DNA from: DASQHY01 sp036390175
GTDB lineage: Bacteria; Acidobacteriota; Terriglobia; Acidiferrales; UBA7541
DNA: 22,503 nt
NCBI GenBank assembly: GCA_036390175.1
Contig: DASWCG010000296.1
Coordinates: 1 to 22,503 of the forward strand
Direction: 5' to 3'
Positions 7,476-16,090 of this stretch are shown in pieces. How positions within the stretch are numbered: the stretch's first letter is position 1; every line of letters begins with the position of its first letter. A program made the position numbers and the translations under genes. A model generated the notes under the pieces. The model was not told where the DNA came from, did not search any database, and saw nothing but the letters and a program-made list of their open reading frames with translations.

Positions 7476-8651
7476 ATGAGGCTTGCAAGCCTGCCTATAA
7501 GGCGGAAGCCTATCCGCCAACGTGCCGGGTTGGTTTTGTTTGTGCTCGCATGTGCTTCTCTCGCCTGCGCGCAGGAAAAGCTGGTGACACCCGACGAAGC
7601 CAACAGCCGCCTGCGGCAGCTCTCCGAGGCTGCCCACGTCCGTCAAGGAGAATACGTCATCGGATCGGGCGATCTCCTCTCCATTGAAGTGTTCGACGTG
7701 GACGAGCTGAGTCGTGAGGTGCGCGTCAGCGAATTGGGTACCATCGCCATTCCGTTGCTTCCGGCGCGGCTTCATGCCGCTGGACTGACGGAGATTCAGC
7801 TCGAAGAGAAGCTTGCGGAACTGCTGGAAACGAGCGGCTTGGTATCCCGTCCTCAGGTCACAGTCACCGTAAAGGAACGCAAGAGCAAACCTATTACCGT
7901 CATCGGAGCGGTGAACCATTCGATGGTCTATCAGGCGGTCCGCCCGGTGACGCTTCTGGAAGTGCTTTCGGAAGCCGGCGGGATAGCCAATGATGCCGGG
8001 AGCACGGTGATCATCTCGAGGGCGGCGCCCGATCCCGGTCAGCGGGCCGCCTCCGCCGGCGACGCCACAACAGGACACAATCCCGCCGCCGGACCGGTAG
8101 CCCCTGCGCCAACTGGATCCGCGGATCCAAAAGGCTTGTCGCCTTCGCCAACGACAACTTCCGGGCCTGGGGATTCGGCTGCCACTCCGCCCCCGCTTCC
8201 TCCATTGACGCTGGTCATTAACTTGAATGACTTGCTGGAAACGGGCGATCCGAAATTCAATATTCCGATCGAGGGCGGCGATGTCGTGTCGGTCCCGCGC
8301 GCGGGCATTGTGTACGTGATGGGCGCGGTGGACCATCCCGGAGGCTTCGTTCTGGCGAACGACCGCGAGCAAATGAGCGCCTTGAAAGCCCTGGCGCTGG
8401 CGGGCGGATTCCGGCGCGCGGCGAAGCCTCAGCAGGCCGTGATTTTGCGCAAAGATTCGGCCACTGGCCAGCAGAAAGAAGTCGCGCTGGACTTGAAGAA
8501 AGTCTTGGACCACAAGGCCGAAGACGTGCGGCTCTATCCCAGCGACATTTTGTTCATTCCCGAAAGCGGCGGAAAGCGTGCGGCTTACAAGATGGGAGAA
8601 ATTGCGTTGGCCGTGGGGTCCGGAGTCGCGCTCTTCCGTTTGGCCAGATAG
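7476..8651 (+). CDS. Polysaccharide export protein, Wza-like (Poly_export + SLBB)
   Basis: 391 aa from ATG 7476, or 399 aa from ATG 7452, which lies inside a TATAAT hexamer; neither has a clear Shine-Dalgarno. A basic n-region and hydrophobic core end in ACA before QEK, a likely signal-peptidase I site after residue 32. The Poly_export domain follows (about 57-135: GEYVIGSGDLLSIEVFDVDEL). Then come a first SLBB repeat (about 139-182), a Pro/Ala/Ser/Thr/Gly-rich insertion (about 183-243), the end of that repeat (VINLNDLLETGDP), and a second SLBB repeat beginning IVYVMGAVDHPGGFV. A hydrophobic C-terminal helix (about 372-389) could be the outer-membrane alpha-helix seen in Wza. Role: periplasm-to-surface polysaccharide export with the Wzz-BY-kinase encoded next. 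Confidence 0.92.
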   Translation: MRLASLPIRRKPIRQRAGLVLFVLACASLACAQEKLVTPDEANSRLRQLSEAAHVRQGEYVIGSGDLLSIEVFDVDELSREVRVSELGTIAIPLLPARLHAAGLTEIQLEEKLAELLETSGLVSRPQVTVTVKERKSKPITVIGAVNHSMVYQAVRPVTLLEVLSEAGGIANDAGSTVIISRAAPDPGQRAASAGDATTGHNPAAGPVAPAPTGSADPKGLSPSPTTTSGPGDSAATPPPLPPLTLVINLNDLLETGDPKFNIPIEGGDVVSVPRAGIVYVMGAVDHPGGFVLANDREQMSALKALALAGGFRRAAKPQQAVILRKDSATGQQKEVALDLKKVLDHKAEDVRLYPSDILFIPESGGKRAAYKMGEIALAVGSGVALFRLAR

Positions 8652-8663
8652 CCATCGAGGCGC

Positions 8664-10994
8664 ATGGATGAACTGAACAAACTCGTGCCCAAGGGGGACG
8701 GAGGGGCGATGGAATCCGCGCCTCTGCCCGTGCCCATGCACATGCCCGTGTGGGACATGGCGCCCCGGGAACCCCACCTACTCGACTACGTGATCATTCT
8801 TCGCAAGCACCAGTGGCTGATCCTTTCGTTTCTCCTCGCGGTTGTGACGATTGTGTCCATCGGCACATTCCGTCAGCAGCCGGTGTACGTGGCGACGACG
8901 CGCCTTGAAATCGACCGCGAAAACACGAACATCCTGCCTTTCCCGGGAACCGATGCTTACGATATTTACGCCGACCTGGACAATTACATTGAGACACAGT
9001 CCAAGATCCTGCTGAGTGAAACGCTCGCCCTGCGCACCATCAAGACCGCGGGGCTTGAAGGCCCCTTGGGAAGCAGCCTGCCGGCGGCCAAGCCGGATGA
9101 CGATGCGGTCACCACGACGACACTCGCCAACCAGAAGCGCCCGCCCGCGCTCGGCCCGTTTCTGGGGGCGCTCAGCGTAAAACGCGTGCCCAACAGCCGG
9201 TTGCTGGACGTTAGTTTCGAATCCACGGACGCAGAAATGGCGGCGCGGGTTGTCAATGCCCACGTGGAAAGCTACATCGCAGAAAACTTCCGCAGCCGCT
9301 ATGAAGCCACCACGCAGGCCTCCACGTGGCTGGCCGGCCAGTTGAACGAACTGAAGATCAAAGTCGAAAAGTCCGAAGACGCGCGCATCGCTTACGAGCG
9401 GCAAAACCAGATCTGGACGATTGACGAGAAACAGAACATCACAACGCAGCGCTTAGGAGACATCAGCAAGGAGCTCACCGAGGCGCAAAGCGACCGGATG
9501 AAAAAGGAAGCTGCGTTTCAGCTCGCGCAGTCCGGCAGCCTGGATGCGCTGCCGGCGGTGCATGACAGCGAAATGCTGAAAGATTTGCAGGTCAAGCGCG
9601 CCGAAGCCGTGGAAGCCTACACGGAAGCCCTGAATCAGTACGGGCCGAATTTCCCCAAAGTACAAAGGCTCCAGGCAAAGGTGAAGGAATTCGAAGAACT
9701 GGTGAACGGCGAGAAAAAGAACATCGTCAACCGCGTGGAAAACGATTACCGCGCCGCGCGTCAGCGGGAATTGCTGCTGACCCGGGCCCTGGATCAACAG
9801 AAAGCCGAAGCGAACGCGATGGCCGAGCGCCTGGTGCAGTACAACATTCTGAAACGAGAGGCGGAAGCGAATAAGCAGTTGTACGAAGGCCTGTTGACTA
9901 AGCTGAAGGAAGCGGGCATCTCGGCCGGCTTGCGCTCGTCGAATATTCGCGTAGTGGACCCGGCGATGATTCCCCCCTCTCCGGCCCGGCCGAATAAGAC
10001 GCGGAACATTGCCTTGGCATTCCTATTGGGCCTGGTGGGAGGAATCGGGCTGGCATTATTGCGCGAGTATCTGGACAACACTGTGAAGACCCCGGACGAC
10101 GTTGAAGCGTTGTCGCGGCTGCCCTCGCTCGCGGTTGTGCCGGCATTCGCCAGCCTGAACGGGCACCCGAGGAAACGCAACCTGCTGGGAATGCCGGTCG
10201 GAAACGGCAAGAACCGCCGCGTGGAATTGGTGTCGCACACGCTTCCGAAGTCGCAGATGTCGGAGGCCTTCCGCGCGCTCCGCACGTCCTTGTTGCTCTC
10301 GCAGGCCGAGCGGCCCCCGCAGGTGATTCTTGTCACGAGCGCCCTGCCGCGCGAAGGGAAGACTACGGCGGCGACAAATCTGGCGGTCACGCTGGCGCAA
10401 CTCGGCGACCGCACCCTGTTGATCGATGCCGACCTCCGCAAACCTGGCGTTAGCCGGGCCCTTAGCCTGGCGGACGGCAATTATGCGGGGCTGAGTTCGT
10501 ATCTGGCAGGGGTCTCAAGCCTGGACTTGATCACTATACCGCACCCGGCAGTCACTAATCTCGCGGCCATTCCCACTGGGCCCATTCCTCCCAATCCCGC
10601 CGACTTGCTCGCTTCGCACAGATTGGCCGCAGCCATCTGCGAACTTCGTTCGCAGTACAAATTCATTGTGATAGACTCTCCGCCGATCATGGCCGCCACG
10701 GATGCGGTCATCCTCTCCGTTCAGGCTGACGGCGTGCTCCTGGTGGTGCGCAGCGGCGCGACACCCAAGGAAGCCTTTTCGCGCACGCGCGACCTGCTCG
10801 CCAGCGTAAAATGCAGGTTACTTGGTGTGGTGCTAAATGCTGTGGACTCTAGCGCGCCGGACTATTATTATTCCTACCGGTATTACCCGTATTCGTATGG
10901 CTATGGGCAGGAGAAGCAGCAGGAGCATCCACACGACACTCCGTCACCCGCCAGGCCCGAAGAACGGGAATCATTGAACGAAGACAATCTGTAA
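8664..10994 (+). CDS. Wzz-type co-polymerase fused to BY-kinase (polysaccharide biosynthesis tyrosine autokinase)
   Basis: 776 aa. A Wzz domain has TM1 at about 51-67 and TM2 at about 448-466. The intervening periplasmic region is helical and coiled-coil rich (about 210-420), and PPSPARPNK lies just before TM2. The cytoplasmic ATPase has Walker A SALPREGKTT (559-568), Walker A' LLIDADLRKP (585-594) and Walker B FIVIDSPP (667-674), the bacterial tyrosine-kinase pattern. A tail with nine tyrosines in residues 734-747 is the expected autophosphorylation cluster. Role: control of chain length and of assembly with the Wza-like exporter through cyclic phosphorylation. GAGG lies 3 nt before the ATG. 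The stop codon overlaps the strong RBS of the next gene. No cognate tyrosine phosphatase is encoded in this window. Confidence 0.95.
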   Translation: MDELNKLVPKGDGGAMESAPLPVPMHMPVWDMAPREPHLLDYVIILRKHQWLILSFLLAVVTIVSIGTFRQQPVYVATTRLEIDRENTNILPFPGTDAYDIYADLDNYIETQSKILLSETLALRTIKTAGLEGPLGSSLPAAKPDDDAVTTTTLANQKRPPALGPFLGALSVKRVPNSRLLDVSFESTDAEMAARVVNAHVESYIAENFRSRYEATTQASTWLAGQLNELKIKVEKSEDARIAYERQNQIWTIDEKQNITTQRLGDISKELTEAQSDRMKKEAAFQLAQSGSLDALPAVHDSEMLKDLQVKRAEAVEAYTEALNQYGPNFPKVQRLQAKVKEFEELVNGEKKNIVNRVENDYRAARQRELLLTRALDQQKAEANAMAERLVQYNILKREAEANKQLYEGLLTKLKEAGISAGLRSSNIRVVDPAMIPPSPARPNKTRNIALAFLLGLVGGIGLALLREYLDNTVKTPDDVEALSRLPSLAVVPAFASLNGHPRKRNLLGMPVGNGKNRRVELVSHTLPKSQMSEAFRALRTSLLLSQAERPPQVILVTSALPREGKTTAATNLAVTLAQLGDRTLLIDADLRKPGVSRALSLADGNYAGLSSYLAGVSSLDLITIPHPAVTNLAAIPTGPIPPNPADLLASHRLAAAICELRSQYKFIVIDSPPIMAATDAVILSVQADGVLLVVRSGATPKEAFSRTRDLLASVKCRLLGVVLNAVDSSAPDYYYSYRYYPYSYGYGQEKQQEHPHDTPSPARPEERESLNEDNL

Positions 10995-10999
10995 GGAGG
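10994..10999 (+). promoter_or_regulatory. Strong Shine-Dalgarno AGGAGG fixing a GTG start
   Basis: AGGAGG overlaps the last base of the kinase stop codon and lies 4 nt before the GTG at 11004. It is the best ribosome binding site in the window and decides the start of the epimerase gene. Confidence 0.8.
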
Positions 11000-11003
11000 A
11001 ACC

Positions 11004-12011
11004 GTGCGCTTCCTGATCACGGGCGGTGCTGGCTTCATCGGCTCACATCTTGCGGAATTACTGCTGACGCGCGGCCATGAAGTGCTGCTGCTCGACGATC
11101 TCTCCACCGGCGGGATGGAAAACATCCGCCATCTCAAGCAGTACGACGGGATGCAGTATTTTCTGGATTCGCTGGAGAACCGCCAGTTGCTTGCCGAGTT
11201 GGTGGACGAAGCGGACGTCATCGTGCACCTGGCCGCGGCTGTCGGCGTGCGGCTGATTGTGGAGAGCCCGGTCCGCACCATCGAAACCAATGTCAATGGC
11301 ACTCAGCTCGTGCTCGATGCCGCCTGCAAAAAACGCAAATTGGTTTTCACCGCCTCCACTTCGGAGGTGTACGGCAAGAACACGAATGTGCCTTTCCACG
11401 AAGACGCCGACCTCGTGCTGGGCCCGACAACCAAAGGCCGCTGGAGTTACGCGGCCTCGAAGGCGCTGGACGAGTTTTTGGCGCTTTCCTATTGGAAAGA
11501 AAAAAGGCAGCCGGTGATCGTTGCCCGGTTCTTTAACACCGTCGGGCCGCGGCAGACCGGGCGTTACGGTATGGTCTTGCCCAACTTCGTCGGCCAGGCA
11601 TTGGAAGGCGCGCCCCTTACCGTGTACGGGACGGGTCAGCAGTCGCGGTGTTTCTGCGACGTGCAAGACTCGGTCGAAGCCATCGTGCGGCTGATCGCCA
11701 CCGACCGCGCTGTCGGCCAGGTCATAAACGTCGGCACCACCGAAGAAGTCACCATCGAAAAACTCGCGCATCTGGTCAAGGAACGCACCCAAAGCTCTTC
11801 GCCCATCACGCATGTACCCTATGACCAGGCCTACGAGCCGGGTTTCGAAGACATGCTCCGCCGGGTGCCCTCGATCGACAAACTCGTGCAGCTGACTGGT
11901 TTCCGCCCCAGGACGCCTCTGACGGAAATCATCGACCGCGTCGTTGTTTACTTCCGTCAAAAACGAACGGCCGCGCCCGCACCGCGCACAGCGCTTACCA
12001 GCGCCAGCTAG
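11004..12011 (+). CDS. NAD-dependent epimerase/dehydratase (extended SDR, sugar nucleotide)
   Basis: 335 aa from a GTG start with AGGAGG upstream. An N-terminal Rossmann motif GGAGFIG (7-13) and Asp31/Asp32 after the second strand indicate NAD binding. VIVHLAAAVG (72-81), TASTSEVYG (116-124) and the catalytic YAASK (Tyr149, Lys153) define an extended short-chain dehydrogenase. RFFNTVGPRQTGRYGMVLP and CDVQDSVEAIVRL are typical of UDP-glucose 4-epimerase, UDP-glucuronate decarboxylase and related enzymes acting on NDP-sugars. The exact substrate cannot be read from sequence. It sits between the Wzz-kinase and the flippase region and presumably supplies an activated sugar for the exported glycan. 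Cytoplasmic. Confidence 0.92.
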   Translation: MRFLITGGAGFIGSHLAELLLTRGHEVLLLDDLSTGGMENIRHLKQYDGMQYFLDSLENRQLLAELVDEADVIVHLAAAVGVRLIVESPVRTIETNVNGTQLVLDAACKKRKLVFTASTSEVYGKNTNVPFHEDADLVLGPTTKGRWSYAASKALDEFLALSYWKEKRQPVIVARFFNTVGPRQTGRYGMVLPNFVGQALEGAPLTVYGTGQQSRCFCDVQDSVEAIVRLIATDRAVGQVINVGTTEEVTIEKLAHLVKERTQSSSPITHVPYDQAYEPGFEDMLRRVPSIDKLVQLTGFRPRTPLTEIIDRVVVYFRQKRTAAPAPRTALTSAS

Positions 12012-12065
12012 TCTTCTTGGCCGGGCCTTTCCATCCGCCGGTGTGCGCCGCCGCGCAAACTCATG

Positions 12066-12071
12066 TATGAT
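12066..12071 (+). promoter_or_regulatory. -10-like hexamer TATGAT upstream of the membrane glycosyltransferase
   Basis: TATGAT matches the -10 consensus at 5/6, is preceded by TG and is followed by tgcgc. No clear -35 is visible. It falls within four bases of the first possible ATG (12063), which it would exclude from the transcript, favouring the ATG at 12105. The 12012-12104 gap otherwise shows nothing distinct. Confidence 0.3.
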
Positions 12072-12104
12072 TGCGCGATTCCGGCCGGGGGTCAGCCGCG
12101 TCAC

Positions 12105-13646
12105 ATGCAGTCCTCATTGGCGCATATCGCGTCTGCGGATGTGGTGCACCCGGCCATACCTCTCCGCAGCAAGAAAACTCGGATGATCCTTGCGGGGCGC
12201 TGGCGTCGTTGGTCGGTTTGCGAGAAGACGCTGCTCGTGGTGTTTCTTCTCAGCCTGCCGCTCTGCAATCCGTGGCTGCGCGGCGACGGGATCGGCTACT
12301 ATGCTTACGCACGCGCGCTGTTGATTGACCACAACCTCCGTTTTGAGAAAGACTACTTCGCGGGGAATGCCGATTTCGTCCAGAGGCGCGTGGACGAGAC
12401 AGGGCGGTTCAAACCAGAGTTCTACACGAGAACCGGATACCTCGAAAATCACTTCACGGTTGGGCCGGCGATTCTCTGGGCGCCGTTCCTGGTGAGCGCG
12501 CATGTCGCCGCGCTGGTTTTGCGCGTGGCGGGTTTCCCCGTCAACGCCGACGGCTTCACGTTTCCCTATCGCTGGGCCATGGCGCTGGGAACAGCGGTGT
12601 ATGGATTCCTGGGGCTATGGATTTCGTTTCATCTGGCGCGGAAGTACGTCGCCGAACGGTGGGCATTTCTTGCGACGCTGGGGATCTGGTGGGGCAGTTC
12701 GCTCCCCGTCTACATGTATTTTAATCCGTCCTGGTCGCACGCCCACTCGGCCTTCAGCGTGGCGCTGTTTCTATGGTATTGGCATCGGACGCGGGACGCC
12801 CGCACCACGCGGCAGTGGATTGTTCTCGGCTTGCTCGCAGCACTCATGACGAATGTCTATTACCTGAATGCCGTCCTGCTGACTGCTCCGGGCATCGAGG
12901 CGCTTTTCAGGTATCGTCAGGCGCTGTGGGAGCCCGATTCCAGCGGGCCATCGGCAGGCCGGTTGCTCGGACAACACGCTGTGTTCGCGGTGGCCGTACT
13001 GGCCGGGATGCTCCCAACGCTGCTCACGCGGCAAATCATCTACGGGAGCCCGTTCGAGAGCGGATACGCCGCGCTGGGCGACTGGCACTGGGGTTCTCCG
13101 GAGTTTCTGCGCGTGTTGTTCTCCGCCGATCATGGAATGCTGAGCTGGACTCCGCTGCTGGGCCTGGCGTTGGCTGGTCTGGTGCTGTTTGGCCGGCGTG
13201 AGAAAACTACCGGAGGGCCGCTGATCGGAGCCACTGTGGCGTTCTACCTCTTCATCAGCGCGTATCCCGATTGGGACGGCCTCTCGTCGTTCGGCAACCG
13301 CTTCTTCATTTCATTGACGCCGATTTTTGTTCTGGGCCTGGCTGCGCTTCTCGGGGAATGCAGCGGCTGGTTTGTGCGGGAGAAAATGACGTTGGCCGGC
13401 GGCGCTTCGATCGTTGCACTTTTCGTCGTTTGGAACCTCGGCTTCATTTTTCAATGGGGCTTGCATCTCGTGCCGGCGCGCGGGCCCATCTCCTGGCGCC
13501 GGATGGCACATAATCAGGTGATGGTGGTTCCTTCACGCTTTGGCGCAACCGTGCGCGATTATCTCTTTGGCCGCAAAGCCATGATGCAACGCATCGAGGA
13601 GCAAGACATTCAGCAACAGAAATTACAGAAGCCGCCGGATTCTTGA
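12105..13646 (+). CDS. Multi-pass membrane protein, probable GT-C family glycosyltransferase (ArnT/PMT-like)
   Basis: 513 aa from ATG 12105. ATG 12063 and ATG 12183 are in-frame alternatives. About ten to twelve hydrophobic segments are present. After the first one comes LRGDGIGYYAYARALLIDHN, a first external loop with Asp next to aromatic residues, as in GT-C enzymes that use polyprenyl-phosphate sugars. PSWSHAHSAFSVALF and QIIYGSPFESGYAALGDWHW lie in later loops, and the C-terminus is a short Gln-rich cytoplasmic tail. I infer transfer of a sugar at the periplasmic face, perhaps modifying the polysaccharide made by the neighbouring genes. Family assignment is by topology and the loop motif only; an uncharacterised membrane protein remains possible. 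Confidence 0.75.
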   Translation: MQSSLAHIASADVVHPAIPLRSKKTRMILAGRWRRWSVCEKTLLVVFLLSLPLCNPWLRGDGIGYYAYARALLIDHNLRFEKDYFAGNADFVQRRVDETGRFKPEFYTRTGYLENHFTVGPAILWAPFLVSAHVAALVLRVAGFPVNADGFTFPYRWAMALGTAVYGFLGLWISFHLARKYVAERWAFLATLGIWWGSSLPVYMYFNPSWSHAHSAFSVALFLWYWHRTRDARTTRQWIVLGLLAALMTNVYYLNAVLLTAPGIEALFRYRQALWEPDSSGPSAGRLLGQHAVFAVAVLAGMLPTLLTRQIIYGSPFESGYAALGDWHWGSPEFLRVLFSADHGMLSWTPLLGLALAGLVLFGRREKTTGGPLIGATVAFYLFISAYPDWDGLSSFGNRFFISLTPIFVLGLAALLGECSGWFVREKMTLAGGASIVALFVVWNLGFIFQWGLHLVPARGPISWRRMAHNQVMVVPSRFGATVRDYLFGRKAMMQRIEEQDIQQQKLQKPPDS

Positions 13647-13746
13647 ATGGCCGCTTGTAAGCGCTGGAAATCGTCGTGGCCGCTGTTAATCTTCGCGAAC
13701 AACTGCATCTCCCCGTCCCCCTTGGGTCTGTTACTCTAGTACCCGC

Positions 13747-15309
13747 GTGGAACAGAGAGGGTCCCCCATCCATAACCTAAGATCTATTGCTGCGCCCATC
13801 GCAGGCTCGGAAGTTCTGGCAGGAAGCGATCCTGCTGGCGTGCCCGCGGTCGCTGCGCCGCAGACGAGCCCCGGCACGCGCGTCTTTCGAAACACATTCG
13901 TGCAGCTCCTTGGCCGCGTTGTGAGTTTGCTGCTCTCCGTGGTCACTTCAGTGCTCCTGGCGCGTTACCTGGGACGCGGTAGGCTCGGGGAATACGGCGC
14001 CCTCTACGCGTACCTGGGTCTCTACACGTGGCTGGCCTCTTTCGGCCTTGAGCAGATTCTGGCGCGCGAAGCATCGCAACGCCGCTTGCAAGCGGGAAGC
14101 ATTTTTTTCACCGGCAGCGTTGTCGGAATCTGCCTGGCATTTGCAGGAACGGGTTTCGCGCTCCTCTTGGCCCCGTGGTTTGGCTTCTCGCACGGCATGC
14201 GCCTCCTGCTTCTGTTTGCCGCCGTTGACATCATGCTCCTGCCTTCGATGAGTTTTGCCTCGATCGTGTTTCAGGTGGACCTGCGTCAATGGTACCCGGT
14301 GGGTTTCGGCCTGTTCCGCCAGGCGCTCTGGCTGCTCGCGGTGATCCTGCTCGCGCGCGGCGGCGCCGGGTTCTTCTGGGTGATTGTTTTGAGGACGATG
14401 GTCGCCGTACTGACCGCCCTCCTGACTTTGCCATTCTGCTGGCAGAAGAAGTTTCTTCCCCGGCCGGTGCGTTTTTCGTGGAGCGAAGCGCGCCAGCTTC
14501 TTCGCTACGGCTTTCCCGTGGCGCTGAGCGCGGTGGCCGTCGGCGTCTACCACCGCATTGATCAGGTGATGCTTCACAAGATGACCGGCGACGTCACGCT
14601 GGGTCCTTACGTTGTGGCTGTACAGATGGCCGAGCTTTTCAGCGCACTGCCGGTGGCGTTGATGTCTTCGTTGTTTCCCATCCTCTCCCGGACGGCGCAT
14701 CAGGAAGAGCAATTCCGGCACTATCTGGGGGTCAGCTACCGCTTCTTGATGGCGGTAGTTTTCTTTGTGTGTGCGATCCTCATCCCCATTGCGGCCCCGC
14801 TCGTCAACCTGTTTTACGGCAAGGAATTCCAGTCTTCGGCCGGCTTGCTGGTTGTCCTGATTTGGTCGGAGGCTCCGCTGTTTTTCGGCGTTGCTCTGTG
14901 CAACGGGCTGATTGCCAAGAATCTGCAATGGTTTTCCCCGGTTTCCACGATGGTTGGCGCGGCCCTCAACGTTGTGTTGAATCTCGTTCTGATCCCGCGC
15001 TCTGGCGCGTTAGGTGCTTCGTGGGCTACGTTAATAAGTGAGGCAGCCGCCGCGGTATTTGTGTTCCTGTGTTTCCGCCCCACACGGAGGTACGTCGTGC
15101 AGGGCCTGCGCATTGCTCTTGCGCCTTTTCTCCTGGCCCTGGGAATTACGATCGTGCTGGGTTTCCTGTCGTGGGCATTTTGGTGGAAATTTGTGATTGC
15201 ATGCTTGGCGTACGCTGGCGGTGCATGGTTAACGGGTGCAGTCAGGCGGAGCGAGATCAGCCGTGCCCGTGACCTCTCCCGTAGTTTGTTTTCCTTCACG
15301 CGGGCATAG
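13747..15309 (+). CDS. Oligosaccharide flippase family protein (Wzx-like)
   Basis: 520 aa from GTG 13747. The first ~40 residues are a soluble, low-complexity N-terminus and the true start could be internal (a GTG in GVPAV). NTFVQLLGRVVSLLLSVVTSVLLARYLG opens the first helix and is typical of the polysaccharide_synt/MATE-like flippases. YLGRGRLGEYGALYAYLGLY follows, and about 12-14 membrane segments are predicted overall. The middle PVALSAVAVGVYHRIDQVMLHKM segment marks the start of the second half of the fold, with the typical D-Q-V-M-L sequence. Expected role: flipping undecaprenyl-linked repeat units from cytoplasm to periplasm for the polymerase. It is preceded by a 100-bp gap without a convincing promoter. 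The next gene starts 15 nt after its stop. Confidence 0.92.
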   Translation: MEQRGSPIHNLRSIAAPIAGSEVLAGSDPAGVPAVAAPQTSPGTRVFRNTFVQLLGRVVSLLLSVVTSVLLARYLGRGRLGEYGALYAYLGLYTWLASFGLEQILAREASQRRLQAGSIFFTGSVVGICLAFAGTGFALLLAPWFGFSHGMRLLLLFAAVDIMLLPSMSFASIVFQVDLRQWYPVGFGLFRQALWLLAVILLARGGAGFFWVIVLRTMVAVLTALLTLPFCWQKKFLPRPVRFSWSEARQLLRYGFPVALSAVAVGVYHRIDQVMLHKMTGDVTLGPYVVAVQMAELFSALPVALMSSLFPILSRTAHQEEQFRHYLGVSYRFLMAVVFFVCAILIPIAAPLVNLFYGKEFQSSAGLLVVLIWSEAPLFFGVALCNGLIAKNLQWFSPVSTMVGAALNVVLNLVLIPRSGALGASWATLISEAAAAVFVFLCFRPTRRYVVQGLRIALAPFLLALGITIVLGFLSWAFWWKFVIACLAYAGGAWLTGAVRRSEISRARDLSRSLFSFTRA

Positions 15310-15323
15310 AGTGTGGCGCGGGG

Positions 15324-16085
15324 GTGAAGTTGGGGAAGACGCGAAACGTGGAGATATACGACAGTTCATTCTACACGGCGGAGGGTCTCGCTATCCTCGA
15401 CTCGCCCCGGATTGTTGTGCCCCTGATCATTTCGCTGGTTCAGCCGAAGAGCGTGGTGGACGTGGGGTGCGGCAGAGGCTCCTGGCTGTGTGTTTTTCAG
15501 GAATGTGGAGTGGAAAGAATCCTCGGCATAGATGCTGCGAGTGTCAATCCGGATTGGTTGCTGATTCCGAAAGAGTGTTTCCGGAGCATGGACCTTGCGC
15601 TGCCCTTCCAGTTGGATGAACAATTCGATTTAGCGGTCTGTCTCGAGGTTGCGGAACATCTGCCGGATCACGCAGCCGTGAGTCTCATCTCGTCGCTCAC
15701 GGCTCTGGCGCCGGTTGTTCTCTTCTCAGCCGCTGTCCCCTTCCAGGGAGGCGTTCACCATGTCAACGAACAGTGGCCTGAATACTGGCGAGAATTATTC
15801 GAGCGGGAGAGCTACTGCATGTTGGATTTGATTCGAAAGGAAATCTGGAAAGACCCGCGAATCAAATATTGGTATCGGCAAAATCTGTTTCTATATGTGC
15901 GCAACGACTTGATGGTGTCCCGGCCGAAATTTGCCGAAGCGGCTCACCTTGCCGACGACCTCCGGCTGATTCATCCCGCCATTTTGGAAGCGCACTATGG
16001 ACTTTGGCCCCTCGTGAAAAATCTGCCGCGAAGCGCTTGGCAGGCAGGACGCAATCGGATGAGGCGTTTACTGAGGCGGGGATAA
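15324..16085 (+). CDS. Class I SAM-dependent methyltransferase
   Basis: 253 aa from GTG 15324. A GTG at 15348 with GGGGA 11 nt upstream is an alternative that begins directly at EIYDSSFYT. SAM-binding motif I is VVDVGCGRGSW (44-54). An acidic residue ends the second strand (GIDAASVNPDW) and LAVCLEVAEHLPDH is the typical motif IV/post-motif region of Methyltransf_11/23-type enzymes. VHHVNEQWPEYWRELF is a conserved stretch of a group commonly found in polysaccharide clusters. It probably methylates a sugar or nucleotide sugar in the cytoplasm. The target is unknown. It is followed 5 nt later by a glycosyltransferase. Confidence 0.88.
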   Translation: MKLGKTRNVEIYDSSFYTAEGLAILDSPRIVVPLIISLVQPKSVVDVGCGRGSWLCVFQECGVERILGIDAASVNPDWLLIPKECFRSMDLALPFQLDEQFDLAVCLEVAEHLPDHAAVSLISSLTALAPVVLFSAAVPFQGGVHHVNEQWPEYWRELFERESYCMLDLIRKEIWKDPRIKYWYRQNLFLYVRNDLMVSRPKFAEAAHLADDLRLIHPAILEAHYGLWPLVKNLPRSAWQAGRNRMRRLLRRG

Positions 16086-16090
16086 GGCGA

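Noticed and set aside
7545..7572. Lipobox in the exporter signal peptide (VLAC or SLAC)
   Set aside because: The residues before Cys fit the lipobox poorly, and ACA followed by Gln is a better signal peptidase I site.
6939..8777. 612-codon open frame on the minus strand
   Set aside because: It is antisense to three genes with clear domain matches (O-antigen ligase, exporter, Wzz-kinase). Its translation is Arg/His/Gln-rich without recognisable domains, as expected from high-GC coding DNA read backwards.
13652..13663. Inverted repeat CGCTTGTAAGCG just after the membrane glycosyltransferase
   Set aside because: The loop is too small for the full stem, there is no T-tract, and the short stem is expected by chance at this GC content.
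13948..14928. 326-codon minus-strand open frame
   Set aside because: Antisense to the flippase; Gln/Arg/His-rich translation typical of the reverse complement of membrane-protein codons.
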